DNA from: an uncultured Bacteroides sp.
GTDB lineage: Bacteria; Bacteroidota; Bacteroidia; Bacteroidales; Bacteroidaceae
DNA length: 6,114 nt
Assembly: GCF_905207245.1 (NCBI RefSeq)
Contig: NZ_CAJLKP010000149.1
Location: forward strand, 1-6,114
Reading direction: 5' to 3'
Numbering within the stretch: the stretch's first letter is position 1; each line of letters begins with the position of its first letter. The position numbers and the translations under genes were made by a program. Positions 1 through 5,036 of the stretch are shown here, in pieces. The notes under the pieces are model-generated. The model was not told where the DNA came from and did no database searches. It was given only the letters and a program-made list of their open reading frames with translations.

Positions 1-528
1 CCTGCCTTCAACCTGATTCCGCCAACCGAAACTGTAACATCCGAACCTGAAACTGCTACAAATACCCCCGAAAATGTTACTCCCGGTACACATAGCATAG
101 CACAGAATAGCATAGCAGAGCATAGCACAGAATATCCCCCTCAAGACTCCCCCTCAGGGGGACCGGGAGGAGAGGCGGAGAAAGAGGAGATTTTTTTGGA
201 AAAAGAGGAAACGTCCTGCTCACAGACTGCCTGCACCCAACCGCCGAAAACTGGTAGAACCGACCGGAACACACAACGGAAAGAATGGACCAATGCCGAA
301 ATTGACCGCCTGCAGCCCCCTGCCGATGGACTTCAGCGCAACCTCGAAGGACTGATCTACAATCTGCGCTCCTACCATGTGCCACTGCCCGAACAATACG
401 CCATCATCTGCAAAAGCAACTTTGGCATCATCGGGCACCCCATGTGGAAAGGCTTTGGCGAAATACGCGAGAGCCACGGGAAGATTCGTCAACCGGGACG
501 CTACCTGCTAAGCCTGTGCAACAAGTAG
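1..528 (+). CDS. C-terminal part of an unidentified protein (possibly VirE/DUF3987-like), 5' truncated
   Basis: The frame is open from the first base of the window to the TAG at 526-528, giving 175 visible residues, so the true start lies upstream. The TTG at 196 in the same frame is not needed as a start. Visible residues 1-70 are a Thr/Pro/Glu/Ser-rich linker. It contains a degenerate peptide repeat (HSIAQ, NSIAE, HSTE) and a Pro/Gly stretch, then a charged Glu/Lys segment. The last ~80 residues look folded: they carry a YNLRSYHVPLPEQYAIIC segment, then HPMWKGFGEIRESHGKI and PGRYLLSLCNK. I lean towards the tail of a VirE/DUF3987-type primase/helicase-like protein, because such genes often precede the HU-amidase cassette in Bacteroides. 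No Walker motif or other catalytic motif is visible here, so the function is a guess. That it is a coding 3' end is well supported; the name is not. Confidence 0.72.
   Translation, partial: PAFNLIPPTETVTSEPETATNTPENVTPGTHSIAQNSIAEHSTEYPPQDSPSGGPGGEAEKEEIFLEKEETSCSQTACTQPPKTGRTDRNTQRKEWTNAEIDRLQPPADGLQRNLEGLIYNLRSYHVPLPEQYAIICKSNFGIIGHPMWKGFGEIRESHGKIRQPGRYLLSLCNK
91..134 (+). repeat. Degenerate short repeat inside the linker of the first gene
   Basis: CATAGC occurs at 91, 96, 111 and 121, and the 14-mer CATAGCACAGAATA occurs exactly at 96-109 and 121-134. In the reading frame this gives HSIAQ-NSIAE-HSTE. The repeats do not interrupt the frame. The stretch looks like a slippage-prone linker rather than a structured domain. 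Confidence 0.7.
148..162. repeat. Short GC-rich inverted repeat within the first gene
   Basis: TCCCCC at 148-153 pairs with GGGGGA at 157-162 around a 3-base TCA loop. It is translated as part of DSPSGGPGG in the low-complexity linker. Similar CCCCCTCAGGGGG hairpins are, from memory, frequent in Bacteroides intergenic DNA, so this may be a small repeat element captured in coding sequence. That is an inference. Confidence 0.5.
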
Positions 529-551
529 GAAGTGCAAGAAATAATCGCAAC

Positions 552-569
552 ATCCTGAATTGGCAGGAT
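552..569 (+). other. Small stem-loop after the first gene
   Basis: ATCCTG (552-557) and CAGGAT (564-569) form a perfect 6-bp stem with a 6-base loop, 24 nt after the TAG. It is followed by AAAGAAATT rather than a T run, so it is a weak candidate 3' end structure and not a canonical intrinsic terminator. Confidence 0.35.
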
Positions 570-572
570 AAA

Positions 573-596
573 GAAATTAACGGTGAAATTAACGCT
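573..596 (+). promoter_or_regulatory. 12-bp tandem repeat upstream of the HU-like gene promoter
   Basis: GAAATTAACGGT (573-584) is followed directly by GAAATTAACGCT (585-596), with 11 of 12 bases identical. The array ends 37 bp before the -7 box, so it would lie roughly 50 to 75 bp upstream of the transcription start. That position and the head-to-tail layout suit an activator or repressor site, but no binding protein is known from this sequence. Confidence 0.45.
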
Positions 597-633
597 TACC
601 CCAAAATCGGTAGGTAAATAAGAAAAAGAGCCT

Positions 634-641
634 TATCTTTG
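634..641 (+). promoter_or_regulatory. Bacteroides-type -7 promoter element
   Basis: TATCTTTG matches the Bacteroidota housekeeping -7 consensus TAnnTTTG perfectly. No TTTG -33 element is seen at the usual distance (about 611-617 is AAATAAG-like), so the promoter may be weak or activator-dependent. Transcription would start near 647-649, leaving a leader of about 55 nt before the ATG at 704. This also argues against the in-frame upstream ATG at 644, which would be at or before the transcript's 5' end. Confidence 0.65.
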
Positions 642-649
642 TATTGTCG

Positions 650-659
650 TTAAGCTTAA
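650..659. promoter_or_regulatory. Palindrome at the predicted transcription start
   Basis: TTAAGCTTAA is a perfect 10-bp palindrome located about 9 bases after the -7 box, overlapping or just after the expected +1. A repressor site at this position would block initiation. It is short and AT-rich, so chance is a realistic alternative. Confidence 0.3.
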
Positions 660-703
660 GACACAAACAAAACTATTTTATTTACATTAAAAACTATTCT
701 ATT

Positions 704-1195
704 ATGCCAGTAATTTACAAAACATTCCAATCGGTATTTGAGGACAAATCCGGTAAAAAACTTTTCTTTCCACGCGTCTATCTGATAGGTAACGTAAGTA
801 CGGAGCAGATTGCCCGTGAAATAGCAGCTTACTCCTCCCTTTCGACAGGTGACGTAAAGAATACCATCGACAACCTGGTCACCGTAATGACCCAACACCT
901 GCAATCTTCCGAAAGCGTGACGCTGGATGGCTTTGGCACGTTCCGCATGACGATGAAGTCGGCAGGCAAAGGAGTGTCAACGGTCAAAGAAGTATCTGCG
1001 GCCCAGTCCACCCTGAAAGTCCGCTTCACGCCTGCCTCCACCCGCAATCCGGATCATAGCGTCGCCACCCGTTCAATGGTGACCGGGGTGAAGTGCGTGC
1101 CTTACAAGTCCGGAACTACCGGTTCCGGTAGCGGCAACGAAGGCGGTGGTGGCAACGAAGGCGAAGGAGGTCTGGAAGAAGACCCGCTGGGCTAA
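704..1195 (+). CDS. HU-related (histone-like) DNA-binding protein with Gly/Glu-rich tail
   Basis: The protein has 163 residues, clearly longer than classical HU (about 90). I chose the ATG at 704 (start MPVIYKTFQ) because the longer in-frame start at 644 abuts the -7 box and would add a non-conserved-looking Lys/Tyr/Ile segment. Residues 30-70 give the helical HU dimerisation region (VSTEQIAREIAAYSSLSTGDV, then an Ile/Leu/Val-rich helix). Residues 72-81 carry VTLDGFGTFR, the equivalent of the GFGTF hallmark of HU/IHF beta strands. Residues 82-130 would be the DNA-embracing arm and the return strand, ending in VRFTPAS. From about 136 the chain becomes a low-complexity Ser/Gly/Glu tail with a GNEGGG-GNEGEG repeat and an acidic end (LEEDPLG). 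This matches the Bacteroides 'HU-related, putative histone-like' family, whose members are commonly found next to amidase genes. Its likely role is DNA binding or bending in the cytoplasm; a specific target is unknown. It appears to have its own promoter. Confidence 0.88.
   Translation: MPVIYKTFQSVFEDKSGKKLFFPRVYLIGNVSTEQIAREIAAYSSLSTGDVKNTIDNLVTVMTQHLQSSESVTLDGFGTFRMTMKSAGKGVSTVKEVSAAQSTLKVRFTPASTRNPDHSVATRSMVTGVKCVPYKSGTTGSGSGNEGGGGNEGEGGLEEDPLG
1133..1163 (+). repeat. Direct repeat encoding the Gly/Asn/Glu tail of the HU-like protein
   Basis: GGCAACGAAGGCG occurs exactly at 1133-1145 and again at 1151-1163, an 18-bp (six-codon) period that keeps the frame. It encodes the GNEGGG and GNEGEG units. 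Such a period allows in-frame expansion or contraction of the tail. Confidence 0.65.
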
Positions 1196-1254
1196 AAAAT
1201 TGAGTGATAGATAGAAGTGCATTTGAGTACAGCAGAGAAGCACTGAAAACAACA

Positions 1255-1314
1255 GCTACAGAGACACAAAGTTTCGCCCGGGCAACAAAGCAAAAAGCTC
1301 TGTGCCTCTGTAAC
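1255..1314. repeat. Imperfect inverted repeat (stem-loop) downstream of the HU-like gene
   Basis: The arm at 1255-1271 pairs with 1298-1314 at 14 of 17 positions. The core pairs are TACAGAG with CTCTGTA and CACA with TGTG. The enclosed segment carries the palindrome GCCCGGGC (1276-1283). It may act as a transcript 3' end structure or be a remnant of a Bacteroides intergenic repeat; no T run follows. Confidence 0.5.
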
Positions 1315-1323
1315 TCCTGCCCA

Positions 1324-1391
1324 CACGTGGCCTCAGTACTCGTGCAGCCTCAATGTTCTTGCAGCTTCATCACTCTTGCACCCCCAACACC
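1324..1391 (+). repeat. Degenerate 17-bp tandem repeats
   Basis: Consecutive 17-bp units can be drawn at 1324-1340, 1341-1357, 1358-1374 and 1375-1391. The core TGCAGCCTCA, TGCAGCTTCA, TGCACCCCCA recurs at exactly 17-bp steps (1343, 1360, 1377). A further related unit (TCTGTGCCTCTGTAACT) lies at 1299-1315, separated by 8 bp. The period is not a multiple of three, which argues against coding. Confidence 0.55.
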
Positions 1392-1429
1392 TTGTATAGG
1401 GATAAACCGGAAACTAAATTCAGAAACTG

Positions 1430-1501
1430 ACTAAACTATTCATTTCAAAACTAAACAATCATCTTTAAGATAGAATCATCTATTTTATAAACTAAACTAT
1501 T
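1430..1501 (+). repeat. AT-rich leader with direct repeats ahead of the amidase gene
   Basis: ACTAAACTATT occurs exactly at 1430-1440 and 1491-1501, with a related AAACTAAAC at 1449-1456. AATCATCT occurs at 1457-1464 and 1474-1481, again 17 bp apart. The second ACTAAACTATT ends 12 nt before the amidase ATG, so the repeats lie in the untranslated leader or promoter region. Confidence 0.45.
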
Positions 1502-1513
1502 AATTCACAAACC

Positions 1514-1954
1514 ATGAGAAGTATCAACTTGATTGTGGTGCATTGCAGCGCCACCCGGGCAGATCATGCCCTTACGACAGAAGATCTGGAAACCATTCAT
1601 CGCCGTCGTGGCTTCCGTGGCATCGGCTACCACTATTACATCCGCCGGGATGGCACCGTCACCAACACCCGCCCCCTGGAACTTATCGGTGCACACGCAA
1701 AGGGGCACAACGCTCATTCAATCGGCCTTTGCTACGAAGGTGGACTGGACTGCAACGGGCAGGCGGCAGATACCCGTACACCGGAACAACGCAGTGCGCT
1801 GCGGTTGCTGGTGCACCAGTTGCTGAAACGGTTCAGAAACAGCTATGTCTGCGGGCATCGAGACCTCAGTCCGGACCTGAACGGAAACGGGGTGGTGAAA
1901 CCGGAAGAGTGGGTGAAGGAATGCCCGTGTTTTGAGGTGAAGAAGGAACTATAA
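1514..1954 (+). CDS. N-acetylmuramoyl-L-alanine amidase (Amidase_2, T7-lysozyme-like)
   Basis: This 146-residue protein should hydrolyse the bond between N-acetylmuramic acid and L-alanine in peptidoglycan. The single Amidase_2/PGRP-like domain fills the chain. IVVHCSAT gives the first zinc-ligand histidine (His10). GIGYHYYIRRDG carries Tyr39, matching the catalytic tyrosine of T7 lysozyme. GAHAKGHNAHSIGLCYEGG covers residues 59-77. CGHRDLSPDLNGNG gives the second ligand (His115). KECPCF gives Lys135 and Cys137, matching the T7 lysozyme lysine and cysteine ligand, so the active site appears complete. No signal peptide or transmembrane segment is seen, so the enzyme would need a holin-like partner, lysis or a secretion system to reach the wall. 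The start ATG at 1514 is the only sensible one, lying just before His10. The smalltalk gene follows 21 nt downstream, suggesting one transcript. Related proteins are widespread in Bacteroides in this same gene setting. Confidence 0.95.
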   Translation: MRSINLIVVHCSATRADHALTTEDLETIHRRRGFRGIGYHYYIRRDGTVTNTRPLELIGAHAKGHNAHSIGLCYEGGLDCNGQAADTRTPEQRSALRLLVHQLLKRFRNSYVCGHRDLSPDLNGNGVVKPEEWVKECPCFEVKKEL

Positions 1955-1975
1955 ATAATTAAAACATTGAATATT

Positions 1976-2077
1976 ATGAAAATAAGTAAGAATACTTGGA
2001 AGACCATCCTGAAGGTAATTGTCACCGTGGCTACAGCCATTGCCGGGGTACTGGGAGTGAACGCCATGACACCGTAA
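1976..2077 (+). CDS. Smalltalk protein (33-residue small hydrophobic protein)
   Basis: This short gene encodes 33 residues. It opens with a basic, tryptophan-bearing N-terminus (MKISKNTWKTILK). A hydrophobic Val/Ala/Ile/Gly segment at about residues 12-30 follows, and the protein ends NAMTP before TAA. The pattern matches the Bacteroides family that NCBI names 'smalltalk protein', which is found directly after N-acetylmuramoyl-L-alanine amidase genes. The 21-nt gap to the amidase implies co-transcription. The hydrophobic segment is long enough to span or dip into the inner membrane, with the positive N-terminus inside. A holin-like or membrane-anchoring role beside the amidase is my inference; to my knowledge no function has been established. 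A leftover signal-anchor or a small toxin are other possibilities. Confidence 0.88.
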   Translation: MKISKNTWKTILKVIVTVATAIAGVLGVNAMTP

Positions 2078-2088
2078 GAGGCAATCCG

Positions 2089-2125
2089 CTACCCCAATGC
2101 AATAAGATGCTATGCATTGGGGTAG
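2089..2125 (+). terminator. Strong 13-bp stem-loop after the smalltalk gene (possible terminator)
   Basis: CTACCCCAATGCA (2089-2101) and TGCATTGGGGTAG (2113-2125) are perfect reverse complements around an 11-base loop. It begins 11 nt after the smalltalk stop, where an operon terminator would be expected. What follows is TCTCCCGAC rather than a T run, so it is not a textbook intrinsic terminator. It may instead stabilise the upstream mRNA, work with a factor, or bind a protein. Confidence 0.55.
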
Positions 2126-2183
2126 TCTCCCGACAAGAGAAAGAATAACCAATTATCCAATTCACTTTTATATTTATACAGCA

Positions 2184-5027
2184 ATGACAAATCATAAAAT
2201 TTACTATCTGCTAATATTTTTCCTGCTCCCGTTTTCTTTTTTAGGAGCACAAGGTGGAGTAGCCGACCAGTTACTGAAAGCTACATTCCACCCCAGCCCA
2301 CAATCTGCCGCCTATGCCCGCTACGGGGAATACCCGGTGGAGCATTCTACAGGAGTTCCTAAAATAGAAATTCCGATCTATACACTGAATACCGGAGACT
2401 ATGAACTCCCTATCTCTATTTCATACCACGCTTCGGGCATCAAAGTACTGGATGTTTCCAGTCCTGTAGGACTGGGATGGACGTTGAATGCCGGAGGAAT
2501 GATAGCCCGTACGGTATGCGGAATGCCTGATTTTGAAGGTTACAACTACCGGATGTTCTTCAAAAGTAAGGCAGATGTAGAAAAACGACTATCAGAATCG
2601 GCCATGGAAACAAGATTGTGGAACCGTGTATTTGCAGGCGTTCCCGAATACGATTCCGAATCAGACCGATACAGCTATAACTTTGCAGGCAAAGCCGGTA
2701 TATTCCGCTACAATGTTTATAATGAAGTTCCTTTTACCATCCCTCATGAACCGATAAAAATAGAGAGAACAAGCAAGGGATATGAGGTAATTGATACCGA
2801 TGGCACGACTTATTACTTTGAGGCAAAGGAATCATGCACTTCGCCCCAAATGAACACCTATACCAGTGCCTGGTATCTGACCAAGATAGAAACAGCAGGC
2901 CGCAATAACGTGATTACCCTTTCATACACCACAGGAGATAGTTATATTATAAGATATCGCTCTCAGTTTTTGCACAAGGGAAATGTTATTACCTACAGTG
3001 AAGGAGTGGGACAACAATATGTCGCGAATGAAACCACCGGCAATTATGGCGGAGATGTATCTATGCCAACCTACTCATACCGAGTCCCCATGTTAAGTTC
3101 CATCAGTTGGAACAATGTCAATATAACTTTCAGTTATGCCAAAGACAGGCTGGACACGCAGAAAGAGCGTCTAACCTCTATTACGGTAAAAGACAATAAT
3201 TCAACCGTCAAGCATGTTATTTTCAATAATAATGCATACTTCGGCGACCGTTCCTCCAACTACAGGATGAAACTCGGCAGTCTTTCTATGAAAGGAAACG
3301 CAACCAATGCCATAGCCGACAACTATACATTCTCGTATGACACATCGACACCTCCGGAGCATTACAATGCTTCCAATGCAGGAGGCTCTTCAAGTTCCTA
3401 TTGCCGTGAAGACTATTGGGGATATTATAATGGAACACAGAGTTATAATATGATTCCCAATGGTGTATTCCCTGCCTCAAATCTGGCAAATCGAAGTGCT
3501 TCTCCTTCACATATGCAGATGTGTCTTCTTAAAACAATTCAGTACCCGACAGGAGGCAGCACAACCTTCAACTTTGAAACCAACCGGACTGGCACTTATT
3601 CATACATCGGTGGATTGCGGGTTGCGGAAATTATAAATAAAGACCACAACGGCACTATCTTAGAGCAGAAAACTTATGAATATGGGCAAGGAGAAGCTAC
3701 AATGGAAATCTCAAACGAGTTGTTCGCCTATGATGATTACTTCCATTATTTTATACGACAAGGAAATGGAGCATACCAATCTAAGGGCCGTTTGCACCAG
3801 ATTGCCGTGGCTTCACCCATCCTTCCCCTCACCGGTTGGAGCGGCAGTCCCATCTTTTACAATGAGGTGACAGAATACAAGGGGCTAAAATCGTCTAACG
3901 TAGGAAAAACAGTTTATAAGTTTACGCAAGACTTTGAGAGCAGCTATCCCGGAGCAGAGGAGGAAGATGTGCCTGTCCCCGTACCTTTACGTTTCTACTC
4001 CGGTCTTTACAACAATGACGAAGGCATAGTTCCGGCTTTGCTGAAAGAGAAAACTTTCTACAAGAACAATAATGGCACTTACGTCAAGCAGTTGTCAGAA
4101 GAATATGAATATACGGAACTTGTACCCCCCAATGATTCTATTTCTATCGGCGTGCGGTTAGGAAGATTGGGCATAGGGGTGGTCTATTACGAAAATATAG
4201 ACTTCAGTTGTGCACCCTATAGTGATTTGGACGAATATTATAGTTCCATCGTATATACTAATGTACGCGGTTACAGGAAACTGCGAAAACTGACAAGTGT
4301 AAAGACAACAGATTATGAACGAAATGTAGTTGCAACCCGTACTTATCAATACGACCCTCAACTACGCTGCTTACAGCCGATAACGGAAACCGTAACCAAT
4401 AGTGACGGGGACAATTATATCACTAAAACCTATTACCCCTTTCAGCAGACCGGAACAGTTTATAGCAATATGACTGCGAAAAATTATGTGGATACCCCCA
4501 TAAAGAAAGAGAAATATTGCAACTCAACCCTGTTGTCTACTGACTTTACTGCCTACCAGCAAGTGGGTGACAGATTTCTGCCAAATAACATCAGCCAGCA
4601 GAAAGGCAACAACGCAAGTAGGGTACTGGTACGCTACGAGAGATATGACAGCAAAGGAAATCCGCAATACCTGACTACGCTCGACAACCGGAAAATTGTC
4701 ATCCTATGGGGATACAACTACCGTTATCCCATAGCACGCATAGAAGGATTGACTTATAGCGAAGTAACGGCGAAAGTAAGCGAAAGCACAATTTCGTCAA
4801 TAGCTTCCGGCACTGCTCCCACTCAGGCACAACTGGACAACATACGTTCCTCTCTATCCAATGCATTAGTCACTATTTATACCTATGCCCCTTCTGTAGG
4901 AATAGCCACAGAGACTGCGCCGAATGGATATAAAAAGACCTATTCGTACGACATAATGGGACGCCTGAGTCAAACAGCCGACACCAATGGGACAGTAGAG
5001 ACTTATCAATATCAATATAAACAGTAA
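2184..5027 (+). CDS. Secreted RHS-family protein, first of an RHS gene pair
   Basis: The protein has 947 residues. I chose the ATG at 2184 because it gives a clean signal peptide (basic MTNHK, hydrophobic residues 6-20, then GAQ at 21-23), with cleavage likely around Ala22/Gln23. The longer in-frame ATG at 2112 lies within the stem-loop and would bury the signal. Mature residues 56-105 hold the segment typical of Bacteroidota RHS-like proteins: GVPKIEIPIY, LPISISYHASGIKV and GLGWTLNAGG (96-105). The middle is Tyr/Asn/Thr-rich beta-strand sequence without obvious catalytic motifs. WGYNYRYPIARI (842-853) is another recurrent RHS-family signature. The only clear canonical YD repeat, YSYDIMGRLSQTADTNGTVE, is at 920-939, just before the end. 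It likely forms part of an exported beta-rich shell. The next gene starts 9 nt later and continues the YD-repeat theme, so the two probably act together. No toxin domain is visible in this polypeptide. Confidence 0.87.
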   Translation: MTNHKIYYLLIFFLLPFSFLGAQGGVADQLLKATFHPSPQSAAYARYGEYPVEHSTGVPKIEIPIYTLNTGDYELPISISYHASGIKVLDVSSPVGLGWTLNAGGMIARTVCGMPDFEGYNYRMFFKSKADVEKRLSESAMETRLWNRVFAGVPEYDSESDRYSYNFAGKAGIFRYNVYNEVPFTIPHEPIKIERTSKGYEVIDTDGTTYYFEAKESCTSPQMNTYTSAWYLTKIETAGRNNVITLSYTTGDSYIIRYRSQFLHKGNVITYSEGVGQQYVANETTGNYGGDVSMPTYSYRVPMLSSISWNNVNITFSYAKDRLDTQKERLTSITVKDNNSTVKHVIFNNNAYFGDRSSNYRMKLGSLSMKGNATNAIADNYTFSYDTSTPPEHYNASNAGGSSSSYCREDYWGYYNGTQSYNMIPNGVFPASNLANRSASPSHMQMCLLKTIQYPTGGSTTFNFETNRTGTYSYIGGLRVAEIINKDHNGTILEQKTYEYGQGEATMEISNELFAYDDYFHYFIRQGNGAYQSKGRLHQIAVASPILPLTGWSGSPIFYNEVTEYKGLKSSNVGKTVYKFTQDFESSYPGAEEEDVPVPVPLRFYSGLYNNDEGIVPALLKEKTFYKNNNGTYVKQLSEEYEYTELVPPNDSISIGVRLGRLGIGVVYYENIDFSCAPYSDLDEYYSSIVYTNVRGYRKLRKLTSVKTTDYERNVVATRTYQYDPQLRCLQPITETVTNSDGDNYITKTYYPFQQTGTVYSNMTAKNYVDTPIKKEKYCNSTLLSTDFTAYQQVGDRFLPNNISQQKGNNASRVLVRYERYDSKGNPQYLTTLDNRKIVILWGYNYRYPIARIEGLTYSEVTAKVSESTISSIASGTAPTQAQLDNIRSSLSNALVTIYTYAPSVGIATETAPNGYKKTYSYDIMGRLSQTADTNGTVETYQYQYKQ

Positions 5028-5036
5028 TACAACAGA

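Larger units (their letters stand above)
1196..1513. other. Gene-poor spacer between HU-like and amidase genes
   Basis: These 318 bases hold no convincing gene. A + strand frame from a GTG at 1204 to 1434 is open, but its translation is Cys/Thr/Ala-rich, without domain character, and runs through the repeat array. The left half (about 1255-1391) is repeat-derived, with an imperfect inverted repeat and degenerate 17-bp units. The right half (about 1392-1513) is AT-rich, with repeated ACTAAAC words, and is likely the leader of the amidase gene. No clear TAnnTTTG element was found here; TGCATTTG at 1218-1225 is the nearest and lacks the conserved A. Confidence 0.6.

Noticed and set aside
77..492. 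Minus-strand open frames opposite the first gene
   Set aside because: They are antisense to a better-supported + frame; the Cys/Tyr/Leu repeat in one of them is only the reverse reading of the CATAGC repeats.
644..703. Longer N-terminus for the HU-like protein starting at 644
   Set aside because: The ATG lies right after the -7 box, before the expected transcription start, and adds sequence that is not HU-like.
1218..1225. TGCATTTG as a -7 box for the amidase gene
   Set aside because: It lacks the conserved A, and lies almost 290 bp upstream of the start with the repeat structure in between.
1299..1391. CRISPR-like array
   Set aside because: Units are 17 bp, directly adjacent and degenerate, with no unique spacers and no cas genes.
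1204..1434. Open + strand frame of 76 codons from a GTG between the HU-like and amidase genes
   Set aside because: It runs through the inverted repeat and the 17-bp repeat array, its composition is Cys/Thr/Ala-rich without domain character, and the repeat period does not respect codons.
2169..2176. TATATTTA as a -7 promoter box for the RHS gene
   Set aside because: The final G of TAnnTTTG is missing and the start would fall on the ATG itself, leaving no leader; AT-rich chance match is more likely.
2112..2183. Longer N-terminus for the first RHS protein starting at 2112
   Set aside because: The ATG lies in the stem-loop and the extension would put 24 residues ahead of a good signal peptide.
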